Shown: positions 1 through 5,844, counted from the first letter of the stretch. The stretch is 5,969 nucleotides of DNA from Sphingomonadales bacterium (GCA_025360285.1 JANYCM010000247.1:1-5969), one strand, 5' to 3'. The notes: generated by a model from the sequence alone, not told the origin. Numbers and translations are program-made.

Positions 1-13
1 CGATGCGCCGCAT
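1..13 (-). CDS. 5' end of an unidentified leftward gene (partial)
   Basis: Only the start of this gene lies in the window. On the minus strand an ATG at 13 opens M-R-R-I and then runs off the left edge. It is supported by a perfect AGGAGG Shine-Dalgarno (plus-strand 19-24) five bases upstream, the same spacing as for the DGPF gene at 3416. Four codons cannot identify a product. The call rests wholly on the ribosome binding site and on the long gene-free stretch to its right, which would be the shared upstream region of two divergent genes. Confidence 0.45.
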
Positions 14-305
14 CGCGCCCTCCTAACGCCTTGCCAGACAACAAAATCCACATCGTCACGACCCTAGCCATTTATGAGTTCACGGCCTAGTGCATGACGC
101 TGTCTGATGACATCATGCGCCAAGCCTTGTAACGACATAACGCAGACACCTGACCTCGCCCCTCTGGCGGTGGGACACTTCGCGTCCGCCCTTGCTGATC
201 GCTGACATTAACAACCGGTAATTATTCGTGGCGATGGCTGCGCAAACGCGGTAGAGGAAGCCAATACCGGGGTCCGGAAATTCGGCGAATATTGGGGCGT
301 TGCAG
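14..305. other. Divergent intergenic region, about 290 bp
   Basis: No convincing reading frame was found here on either strand. The composition is more balanced than in the flanking genes, with an AT-richer patch at about 205-228. It should contain the promoters for the leftward gene at the edge and for the rightward gene at 306, but no clear -35/-10 pair could be assigned. The visible structure is a small palindrome TGATG-A-CATCA (105-115), nested with a GCATGA (92-97) / TCATGC (113-118) inverted repeat. This could be a regulator site or chance. Confidence 0.6.
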
Positions 306-2570
306 ATGGCATTTCCGCATTGGTCGGCCCTTGCGGTTCTGGTTTTGCTGGCGATGCCGATGCAGCCCTATCCGGCCGAGGCCGGCATCACGCTGCCGGG
401 GCAGCGCAGCCCGATGAACCGGGCGGTCGGCGCGGTTCCGCCACCGCCGGTTGCTGCGCCGGCACCGCTGCCCCCGGCGGCCGCACCGCCCGCTGCGCCC
501 TGGCCGATATCCCCAAACATGGCCTGGACCAATTCGGCGCCCTTGCGCGCCGGCGCCGAATGGGTGGCGGCGCTGACGGCGCCGGACTGGCAGCCCGAGG
601 TGAAATTCACCACCACCGACAACCGCATCCCCCGCGACTTCAAAAAGGCCTGTGCCGAGAACCAGCCGGTTCGGGTGGAAATCCGTTCGGGCGACGCGGT
701 CTATCGCGGCGACAGCAAGGGCTGTTTTCCCGATGGGGTGGGGCGGTATCGCACCAGGGACCGTGACACATATGGCATTTTCACGTCGCTTGGCAGCGTT
801 CCCGGCGCGCTGAAGAATTGGGACCGCGAACTGACCCCGGTGCCGGAGCGGACCTATAGCCATGTTGGTGACCAATGGCGGTATGCCGAACATTCGCTGG
901 CGGTGGTGGGCGGCAAACTGGTCGATTCGGCGCCGGGTGTCCGGCTGTTCCACAATGGCGAAGGCCTGTATCTGGGCAACCAGACCGGCCCCGATACCGC
1001 CGCGCTGGATTTCCCGAACCGCGACCGGCTATTGCTGACGATCAAGGACGGTGTCTTTACGGCGATTACCGGCATGATCACGGCCGATGGCACGCGCGTT
1101 ACCGGGACAGCGCCGCCGCCCGGCTTCACGGGTGATCCGCGCCGTACGCTGAAATGGTCGGGGCCGGTAACCGTGCGGCTCGCCGCCGCCAAGGGGGATT
1201 ATCCGCCCGGCACCTATGTGGTTCCTGAACGCGCGATCACCGGGGCGACCGTGAATCTGGCCGGGGGCTATCCGCAGGCCGATGCGCTCGGCCAGCCGCT
1301 GCGCCGCAATCCCCGGTGCCGCCCGGTGGCCGCGCCGCCGCCCGGCTGGATCGTCTGGTGGCCGGGCTGCACCGGCGATGACGCGGCGGTGTTCGCCCCG
1401 GACGGGGCAACCGCCTATCAGAAGGCGACGACCGGCCTGGCAATCACGCGCCTTGATCCAGCCCGGCCGGGGGTCCTTCTGTTCATGATCACGGCCCCGG
1501 CGATGGCCGCCGACATGGTGACCCCGGCAGGCAATGCCCAGCTGATCATCAACGGCAAGGCGGTCTATAACGGGCAATTTTCCGGGCTGGTGCCCAATGG
1601 GGCCGGGGTGTGCCTGGCACCGGATGGCAAAGCCGGCGAACCCTGTGTGATGACCGCGGGGCAACGCAGCGATGATGTCCATCTGGCGCGGATCGAGCTG
1701 GCCAAGGCCGAGGCCGAGGCCGACCGGCAGCGCGACATCGCCCGTGCCCGCGCCGAACGCCAGGCCGCCGCGGCGCGCGAACGGCAGCGGCAGATCGATG
1801 AGGAACGGCGCGACGCGATGATTGCGCAGGCCATCATGGATGTCGGGCGCAAGGTGTCCAACCAGATCCTCGCCAACCAGGCGCAAACCAATGCGCAGCA
1901 GAACCAGATTGCCCGGCAGAACATGGCGAATGGCGGCGGATCATCGGATTGGTCGCGATCGCAGAATGTCGTCACCAGCATGGCGGCGCTCGATCAGGCC
2001 CGGGCCCGGCTGGAGGCGGCGCAACAGGCCGCCACTGCGCCGCCGCGGCCGGGGGAGCTGACCCAGGCCCAGAAGCAGGCAATCGCGGCGCGGGTCGTGG
2101 CGGATCGCACTGGTAGCAGCAGCGCGGGTAGCGGCGGCGGCGGGGACAGCAGCCGTTCGGGCGGGCGTTCCAGCGGCAATTCCGGTGGCAGTTCCGGCGG
2201 CAGTTCGGCGCGGGTGCTGCACGCCAAATCCGTGTTTGTCTCCGGGTCGCCGCCGTCGTTTCCACCGCTGAAATTCGCGGCGGCGCCGCGGCCGCCACCG
2301 CTGCCGGCGCCGGAAATATCCTGCCCGCGGCCGGGAAACTGCGCGAGCCAGGAAGGCAATGATTTGACGCCCGAAGCCATCGAAAACCGGCGACGCGTGG
2401 ATGCCTATCAGGCGGCGCTGCGCCGTGCCGATGAGGCCGACAAGCGCCAGCGCGCCGCGCTTGATGCCAAGCGCAGGGAACAGGCCGGCGCGCTGGCCGA
2501 ATGGGTCAAGGGCGAAGATGCGCGGCGGACGGCGTGCAGCGAATGGGGTCAGCGCTGCACGCCGGATTAA
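306..2570 (+). CDS. Large exported protein with MORN-like motifs and coiled coil
   Basis: The function is not recognised. The 754-residue product begins with a signal peptide (hydrophobic residues 7-19, likely cleavage after PAEA at 26), so it should act in the periplasm or cell envelope. A Pro/Ala-rich linker covers about 44-70. MORN-like motifs are seen at 133-148 (Y-x-G, then G-x-G-x-Y) and 421-434 (Y-x-G-x-F-x-G, then N-G-x-G), with a weaker one at 222-224. A highly charged Ala/Arg/Glu/Gln helix at about 458-540 should form a coiled coil. It is followed by a Gly/Ser linker (603-634), a Pro-rich stretch (648-672) and a second charged helix (686-742) ending in a Cys pair (C744, C751). The ATG at 306 is preferred over the TTG at 300 because it directly opens the signal peptide; the ribosome binding site is weak (GGGG at 294-297). 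An in-frame stop at 252 rules out a long extension. In family terms, MORN motifs often mediate membrane or protein contact, so a scaffold-like envelope role is a guess. It converges with the caspase-like gene. Confidence 0.85.
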   Translation: MAFPHWSALAVLVLLAMPMQPYPAEAGITLPGQRSPMNRAVGAVPPPPVAAPAPLPPAAAPPAAPWPISPNMAWTNSAPLRAGAEWVAALTAPDWQPEVKFTTTDNRIPRDFKKACAENQPVRVEIRSGDAVYRGDSKGCFPDGVGRYRTRDRDTYGIFTSLGSVPGALKNWDRELTPVPERTYSHVGDQWRYAEHSLAVVGGKLVDSAPGVRLFHNGEGLYLGNQTGPDTAALDFPNRDRLLLTIKDGVFTAITGMITADGTRVTGTAPPPGFTGDPRRTLKWSGPVTVRLAAAKGDYPPGTYVVPERAITGATVNLAGGYPQADALGQPLRRNPRCRPVAAPPPGWIVWWPGCTGDDAAVFAPDGATAYQKATTGLAITRLDPARPGVLLFMITAPAMAADMVTPAGNAQLIINGKAVYNGQFSGLVPNGAGVCLAPDGKAGEPCVMTAGQRSDDVHLARIELAKAEAEADRQRDIARARAERQAAAARERQRQIDEERRDAMIAQAIMDVGRKVSNQILANQAQTNAQQNQIARQNMANGGGSSDWSRSQNVVTSMAALDQARARLEAAQQAATAPPRPGELTQAQKQAIAARVVADRTGSSSAGSGGGGDSSRSGGRSSGNSGGSSGGSSARVLHAKSVFVSGSPPSFPPLKFAAAPRPPPLPAPEISCPRPGNCASQEGNDLTPEAIENRRRVDAYQAALRRADEADKRQRAALDAKRREQAGALAEWVKGEDARRTACSEWGQRCTPD
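2167..2210 (+). repeat. 12-bp tandem repeat coding the Ser/Gly linker
   Basis: Three and two-thirds copies of a 12-bp unit of the form GTTCCGGCGGCA (2167-2178, 2179-2190, 2191-2202, partial 2203-2210) lie inside the large exported protein gene. Copies differ at one to three positions. A unit of 12 bases preserves the frame, so copy gain or loss would lengthen or shorten the SGGS-type linker by four residues without disrupting the protein. Confidence 0.7.
2530..2564. terminator. Perfect 12-bp inverted repeat at the convergent gene end
   Basis: CGGCGTGCAGCG (2530-2541) is the exact reverse complement of 2553-2564, with an 11-base loop. The repeat lies within the last codons of the large exported protein gene, four bases before its stop. 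It is 33 bp from the stop of the converging gene at 2597. Its placement suits a bidirectional terminator or a 3' end stabiliser. No U-run follows on either strand, so it is not a canonical intrinsic terminator. Part of the symmetry comes from coding two Cys codons (TGC) in the C-terminal tail. Confidence 0.45.
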
Positions 2571-2596
2571 GGGCAGACCGCGCCGTCAGGGTGCCA

Positions 2597-2983
2597 TCAG
2601 CGCGGCAGGAACGAAAAGTCCGACACCAGTGAGGTTGATTCCCACGGCGTCTGTTCGTTCTGGGTTTCGCCGATCACCCGGGCGCGGACGCGGCGGAAGA
2701 CGATTTCGACGGGTTCATTCGATTGGCGGATGAGTTCGGCAAGGGCAGCGGCATAGGGACTGTCCGCACCGTTACCATCGGCGGCGGTTTTGCCGGGCGC
2801 GGTGGAATAGGCGATGATCGAGCCGTTGCGGGCGTTCATCTGGTTCATTTCGTAATAATAGCCGATGCTGGTCTGCGCCTCGGCCGCCTTGAACAGCGCC
2901 GGCAGATCCTGGCCGCGCGCCGGCAGGGGCAGCAGGGCGATTGCCAGCGCAAGGCATTGGAGCAGCCATCGGCCGTATCGCAT
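2597..2983 (-). CDS. Small exported caspase-like fragment protein
   Basis: This 128-residue protein has a signal peptide (hydrophobic 7-20, likely cleavage after A22-R-G24). The mature part resembles the C-terminal end of the bacterial caspase/metacaspase domain (peptidase C14 type). SIIAYSTAPG (55-64) followed by D-G-x-G-x-x-S-P-Y (69-77) matches the stretch that normally follows the catalytic cysteine. E93-x-x-F-R-R-V-R (93-100) and P-W-E-S-T-S-L-x-x-D-F-x-F (113-125) match the domain's closing helix and strand. A full domain is roughly twice as long; the catalytic His and Cys segment is absent, so no protease activity is expected. The ATG at 2983 is supported by GGAG about seven bases upstream and by the signal peptide. 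The upstream sequence is the DGPF gene, not a decayed caspase half. It lies 73 bp downstream of the DGPF gene and may or may not be cotranscribed. The homology call is from memory of family motifs. Confidence 0.8.
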   Translation of the reverse strand: MRYGRWLLQCLALAIALLPLPARGQDLPALFKAAEAQTSIGYYYEMNQMNARNGSIIAYSTAPGKTAADGNGADSPYAAALAELIRQSNEPVEIVFRRVRARVIGETQNEQTPWESTSLVSDFSFLPR

Positions 2984-3056
2984 TCCAATCTCCACCCCCA
3001 AATTTGCGGCGATGGTAAAACGCCGAGGCCGAAAAGGCCCAAGTGCCGAAAACACC

Positions 3057-3416
3057 CTATCCGAGGTCATGCAGCGGCCGGATTTCGATCTCGCTGGGGC
3101 CGGGCATCGGGTTGGGGCAACGCAGCACCCAGGCGGTCGCTTCGGCCATGTCCTTGACCTGCCACAGCCAGAAGCCGGCGACGAGGTCGCGCGGGTTGGC
3201 GAACGGCCCGTCGCTGACGCTGCGGCCGGGGCCATCAAAGGCGACGCGCCGGCCCGCCGAACTGGGCATCAGGCCCTCGGCCATGATCAGCACGCCGGCG
3301 GCGCGCAATTCATCATTGAAGCGGCCCATCGCGGCCATCATTTCCGTGGTCCACGCCGACGGCGCCAGGCCATGTTCGCTATCCCCAGTCGCTTTGACGA
3401 ATATCATCACGCGCAT
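3057..3416 (-). CDS. YCII-related (DGPF domain) family protein
   Basis: This 119-residue cytoplasmic protein has the full length of a single-domain YCII/DGPF protein. Diagnostic features are an opening beta strand MRVMIFVKA, the F-N-D-E-L-x-x-A-G-V-L segment (33-43), E-G-L-x-P-S (47-52), the eponymous D69-G-P-F72, A-G-F-W (80-83) and the closing E-I-R-P-L (111-115). The fold is a dimeric ferredoxin-like alpha/beta barrel related to YciI. The biochemical role of most members is unknown, though a small-molecule binding or enzymatic role is often proposed. The start is fixed by a near-perfect AAGGAGG (plus-strand 3422-3428) five bases before the ATG. It follows tetR by 28 bp in the same orientation and is probably in the same transcript. 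DGPF genes are more often reported beside ECF sigma factors than TetR genes. Confidence 0.9.
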   Translation of the reverse strand: MRVMIFVKATGDSEHGLAPSAWTTEMMAAMGRFNDELRAAGVLIMAEGLMPSSAGRRVAFDGPGRSVSDGPFANPRDLVAGFWLWQVKDMAEATAWVLRCPNPMPGPSEIEIRPLHDLG

Positions 3417-3444
3417 GTTTGCCTCCTTGGTGGCGGCGGGGAGG

Positions 3445-4038
3445 TTATTCCCCGATCCAGCCCATTATCAATGCCCGGGCACCATCGCGGGCGAGGGCGG
3501 GGGCGAGGGCGCGATCGATCTGGCCATCGACGACCAGCATGCCGATGCCGTGCGACAGGCTCCACAAAATCTGTGCACCACGCGCCGGGGTGATGGTGGC
3601 GAGGCGCCCGGCCAGCAGGGTTTCCATCAGGCCGAGCAGACTGGCGGCCGGCGCGGCGGCGGCGGCGCGCAATTCCGGATGGGGGGCGCGATCGGCAAAG
3701 GCCGGGCCTTTCATCAGCCGGTAGAGGTGCGGATGATCGGCGACGAATTCCACATAGGACGCCGTGCCCGCCACCAGCGCCGCCACCGGATCGCCGCCCG
3801 ACGCGTGCAGGGCCTGGATTTTCTGGCTTTGCAACCGCCGGAAGCCTTCGGCAGCAACGGCAACCAGCAGATCGGCGCGGTTGGCGAAATGGTGATAGGG
3901 CGCCATGGCGCTGACCCCGACGGCGCGCGCCAGACCGCGCAGCGTGAGCGCTTCGGCGCCATCCCGTTCCAGCAGATCGAGCGCTGCGCTTACCAGCGCC
4001 GGCCGCAATTCGCCGTGATGATAGGCTTTGCTTGCCAC
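3445..4038 (-). CDS. TetR/AcrR family regulator with WHG-type C-terminal domain
   Basis: This 197-residue DNA-binding repressor has a helix-turn-helix at about 31-53, with L-T-L-R-G-L-A-R-A-V-G-V-S typical of TetR proteins, then Y-H-H-F-A-N-R-A-D-L-L. The C-terminal ligand and dimer domain carries Y-R-L-M (106-109) and W159-S-L-S-H163-G164, the signature of the WHG (TetR_C_33) subfamily. The GTG at 4038 is chosen as start because AGAGGA (plus-strand 4045-4050) sits six bases upstream and the product then begins V/M-A-S-K-A-Y-H-H-G, the usual opening for this subfamily. An in-frame ATG at 4062 lacks such a site. It is divergent from the SDR gene across a palindrome it very likely binds. The DGPF gene follows 28 bp downstream. 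The inducer cannot be told from sequence. Confidence 0.92.
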   Translation of the reverse strand: MASKAYHHGELRPALVSAALDLLERDGAEALTLRGLARAVGVSAMAPYHHFANRADLLVAVAAEGFRRLQSQKIQALHASGGDPVAALVAGTASYVEFVADHPHLYRLMKGPAFADRAPHPELRAAAAAPAASLLGLMETLLAGRLATITPARGAQILWSLSHGIGMLVVDGQIDRALAPALARDGARALIMGWIGE

Positions 4039-4044
4039 GGGCCA

Positions 4045-4050
4045 TCCTCT
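4045..4050 (-). promoter_or_regulatory. Ribosome binding site that fixes the GTG start of tetR
   Basis: AGAGGA on the minus strand lies six bases before the GTG at 4038. No comparable site precedes the alternative in-frame ATG at 4062, so the GTG start is favoured. Confidence 0.6.
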
Positions 4051-4079
4051 TGACGGCGGCATAGCCGGCCATCTATGCG
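4050..4079 (+). promoter_or_regulatory. Candidate promoter of the SDR gene
   Basis: TTGACG (4050-4055) is a good -35. After 18 bases, TATGCG (4074-4079) is a weak -10 with the first three consensus bases. Initiation would fall near 4086, inside the palindrome at 4081-4093, leaving a leader of about 23 bases. Binding there would block initiation directly. Confidence 0.3.
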
Positions 4080-4086
4080 GTGTAAA
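4058..4086 (-). promoter_or_regulatory. Candidate tetR promoter
   Basis: On the minus strand, TTTACA (plus 4081-4086) matches five of six -35 positions. Exactly 17 bases later TATGCC (plus 4058-4063) offers a partial -10. The -35 is the left arm of the operator-like palindrome, so the bound regulator would repress its own gene. The implied start near 4051 leaves a leader just long enough for the ribosome binding site and supports the GTG start. Confidence 0.35.
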
Positions 4087-4093
4087 CTTTACA
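4081..4093. promoter_or_regulatory. Putative TetR operator palindrome
   Basis: TGTAAA-C-TTTACA is a perfect 13-bp palindrome with a single central base, in an AT-rich island of a GC-rich region. It lies 15 bp before the SDR start and about 43 bp before the tetR start. Palindromes of this size in a tetR divergent spacer are the usual binding sites of the adjacent regulator. Autoregulation and control of the SDR gene are inferred. Confidence 0.65.
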
Positions 4094-4108
4094 ACGTAAG
4101 GATTGCCA

Positions 4109-4990
4109 ATGCTGACGGTGATGACGGGGGGAAGCAGCGGCCTGGGCCGCGTGGCGGCGGCGCGGCTGGCGACCGATGGTGGCGCGCTGGTCATGGGGGT
4201 GCGTGATCCGGCCCGCACGCCGCCGGGGTGGACGGGGCTGCCGCTCGATCTCGCCAGCCTGGCCAGCGTCCGCAGCTTTGCTGCGCAACTGCCGCCGGGG
4301 CCGATCGACGGGCTGATCCTCAACGCCGGCGGCCAGCGCCCCGATGTCGCAGGGCGGACGGTCGATGGCTTTGAAACCACCTTCGCCAGCAATCATCTGG
4401 CGCATTATCTGCTGCTGCGGCTGGTGCAGCCGCGGCTGGCGCCGGGGGCGCGGGTGGTGATCACATCGAGCGGCACCCATGATCCGGCCGAAAAGACCGG
4501 CGTGCCGCCGCCGCGCCATGCCGATGCGACGCTGCTGGCATTTCCGGAGCGCGACCCCCGGACCGACAAGGTCGCCGCGGCGGCGGGGATGCGTGCCTAT
4601 GCCGCGTCGAAACTGTGCAATCTGATGACGGCACTGCATCTGGCGGCCTCGGCCGAGGCGCAGGACAAGGGTTGGCAGGTCTTCGCCTATGATCCGGGGC
4701 TGACGCCGGGGACGGGGCTGGTGCGCGATCAGGCCTGGCTGGTGCGGGCGCTGGTCTGGCCGCTGCTGCCGCTGATGGTGCCGTTCGGCAAGGGGATGAA
4801 CCGGCTGTCCGATGCCGGGCGCGGGCTGACCGAACTGGCGAGCGTGGCTGAGGCGCCGGCGGGGCTGGTCTATGCGTCGCTGCGCAAGGGGGTGCTGACC
4901 TGGCCTGAGCCTTCGGTGCTGGCGCGCGATGCGGCGGCAGGTGCGGCGCTGTGGCGGGATTCGGCGGCGATGACGGGGGTGGCGGATTGA
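4109..4990 (+). CDS. Short-chain dehydrogenase/reductase (SDR)
   Basis: This 293-residue NAD(P)-dependent oxidoreductase is of the classical SDR type, close in style to retinol dehydrogenase, WW-domain oxidoreductase and protochlorophyllide reductase-like members. The Rossmann glycine motif T-G-G-S-S-G-L-G is at 6-13. An Arg after the second strand (V31-R32-D-P-A-R) suggests NADP(H) preference. Further motifs are L-D-L-A-S-L at 46-51, N72-A-G-G, S94-N95-H-L (active-site Asn), the catalytic Ser in I-T-S-S-G (118-122), and Y164-x-x-x-K168. P-G follows at 196-197. The ATG at 4109 is preferred over the TTG at 4103 because TAAGGA lies six bases upstream and the dinucleotide fold begins at once. 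The substrate is unknown; candidates are small carbonyl or alcohol compounds sensed by the divergent TetR protein. There is no signal peptide, so it is cytoplasmic, although a hydrophobic stretch at 211-225 could give membrane contact. Confidence 0.93.
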   Translation: MLTVMTGGSSGLGRVAAARLATDGGALVMGVRDPARTPPGWTGLPLDLASLASVRSFAAQLPPGPIDGLILNAGGQRPDVAGRTVDGFETTFASNHLAHYLLLRLVQPRLAPGARVVITSSGTHDPAEKTGVPPPRHADATLLAFPERDPRTDKVAAAAGMRAYAASKLCNLMTALHLAASAEAQDKGWQVFAYDPGLTPGTGLVRDQAWLVRALVWPLLPLMVPFGKGMNRLSDAGRGLTELASVAEAPAGLVYASLRKGVLTWPEPSVLARDAAAGAALWRDSAAMTGVAD

Positions 4991-5024
4991 GTCGGCGGCA
5001 CGGCCGGCGCCGCGGCGAAGCTAC

Positions 5025-5033
5025 CCCTTGAAC
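5025..5033 (+). promoter_or_regulatory. Heat-shock-like -35 element upstream of clpP
   Basis: CCCTTGAAC, preceded by CTAC, resembles the extended -35 of sigma-32 promoters (C-rich then CTTGAA). It is about 50 bases before the clpP start. No good matching -10 was seen 13-17 bases downstream, so this is a half-site. clpP genes are commonly under heat-shock control in proteobacteria, which is the reason for noting it. Confidence 0.35.
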
Positions 5034-5039
5034 TTGTCG

Positions 5040-5059
5040 GCCAAACGTCCGACGTTGGC
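5040..5059. promoter_or_regulatory. Near-perfect palindrome in the clpP leader
   Basis: AACGTC (5044-5049), a central C, then GACGTT (5051-5056) form a perfect 13-bp palindrome. It extends outward as GCC / GGC if one A (5043) is bulged. It lies between the -35-like element and the clpP ribosome binding site, as an operator would. The one-base centre is too small for an RNA loop, so a DNA-binding site is more likely than a terminator. No known regulator is assigned. Confidence 0.4.
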
Positions 5060-5081
5060 GCAGACGTAAAGAAGGTGATTC

Positions 5082-5714
5082 ATGCTCGATATTCACGCCG
5101 GCCTCATTCCGATGGTCATCGAAACCTCGAACCGCGGCGAACGCTCGTTCGATATCTATTCGCGGCTGCTGCGCGAGCGCATCGTGTTTGTGACCGGCCA
5201 GGTGGAAGACCATATGGCCTCGGTGATCGTCGCCCAGTTGCTGTTCCTCGAATCGGAAAATCCGAAGAAGGACATCTTCATGTATATCAACTCGCCGGGC
5301 GGGGTGATCACCAGCGGCATGGCGATTTATGATACCATGCAATATATCCGCCCGCGCGTTGGCACCTGCTGCGTCGGCCAGGCCGCCTCGATGGGCAGCT
5401 TCCTGCTCGCCGCCGGCGAACCGGGGATGCGCGTCGCGCTGAAGAATGCCCGCATCATGGTGCATCAGCCATCGGGCGGCGCCCAGGGCCAGGCCACTGA
5501 CATCGAGATCCAGGCGCGCGAGATTCTGCGCGTTCGGCACGCGATGAATGAGCTGTATGTCAAGCATACCGGCCAGGACCTGGATGTCATCGAACGCGCC
5601 ATGGAACGCGACAAGTTCCTGTCGGCTGATGAAGCCAAGGCCTTTGGGCTGGTCGATGAAGTCTATGACAAGCGGCCGATGCCGACCGATGGCGAGGCTT
5701 TGAAGGCGGCGTGA
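5082..5714 (+). CDS. clpP: ATP-dependent Clp protease proteolytic subunit
   Basis: This is the serine peptidase subunit (family S14) that assembles into a double-heptamer chamber and degrades proteins unfolded by ClpX or ClpA. At 210 residues it has the usual length. The catalytic triad is visible: Ser103 in G-Q-A-A-S-M-G-S, His128 in M-V-H-Q-P, and Asp177 in M-E-R-D-K-F. S-P-G-G at 71-74 contributes to the oxyanion hole, and Q-x-x-D-I-E-I (137-143) lies in the handle helix region. L-S-A-D-E-A-K-A-F-G-L-V-D closes the domain. The ATG at 5082 is preceded by AAGG (5072-5075), and the N-terminal I-P-M-V-I-E-T-S-N-R-G-E-R is standard, so an internal start at Met11 is less likely. clpX follows after 130 bp; no trigger factor gene (tig) lies directly upstream. 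Confidence 0.98.
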   Translation: MLDIHAGLIPMVIETSNRGERSFDIYSRLLRERIVFVTGQVEDHMASVIVAQLLFLESENPKKDIFMYINSPGGVITSGMAIYDTMQYIRPRVGTCCVGQAASMGSFLLAAGEPGMRVALKNARIMVHQPSGGAQGQATDIEIQAREILRVRHAMNELYVKHTGQDLDVIERAMERDKFLSADEAKAFGLVDEVYDKRPMPTDGEALKAA

Positions 5715-5777
5715 GACGCAACGCGCCTTTCGGATGCGTAACGATCGGGCGTTGTTGCACCAATATGACAAATGATA

Positions 5778-5807
5778 CCGTCGCCGGGCTTGCCGGCGGC
5801 GGGGTTT
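5778..5807 (+). terminator. Terminator-like hairpin between clpP and clpX
   Basis: A ten-pair stem is formed by 5778-5787 and 5793-5802 with a five-base loop (GCTTG) and a single G-U wobble. It is followed by GG and only three T residues. It could end part of the clpP transcript and so lower clpX expression, or simply protect the 3' end. The short T run argues against full termination. Confidence 0.45.
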
Positions 5808-5844
5808 CACAGTTACACTCGCGACCGAGCGAGAGAGGAAAGCC

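Noticed and set aside
222..953. Minus-strand open frame of 243 codons opposite the large exported protein
   Set aside because: The translation is Arg/Gly/Pro-rich without recognisable domains and lies opposite a well-supported gene; such frames are common in GC-rich DNA.
1029..1886. Minus-strand open frame of 285 codons within the large protein gene
   Set aside because: No domain pattern or ribosome binding site was seen, and the forward frame has a signal peptide and clear modular structure.
3010..3045. Possible terminator between the DGPF and caspase-like genes
   Set aside because: On the minus strand only a four to five pair GGCC stem with a short T run downstream can be drawn, too weak to call.
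2984..3238. N-terminal extension of the caspase-like frame that might hold a lost catalytic half
   Set aside because: The translated extension has no caspase-like motif and overlaps the DGPF gene in another frame; the signal peptide and ribosome binding site place the start at 2983.
3043..4053. Plus-strand open frame of 336 codons opposite the DGPF and tetR genes
   Set aside because: Both minus-strand genes show diagnostic family motifs and good ribosome binding sites; the plus frame shows none.
4995..5013. GC hairpin after the SDR stop
   Set aside because: Only five pairs around a GC-rich loop and no T run; expected by chance at this base composition.
5752..5779. clpX promoter with TTGTTG as -35
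   Set aside because: The best -10 at suitable spacing (GATACC) matches only half of the consensus, so it was not listed as a feature.
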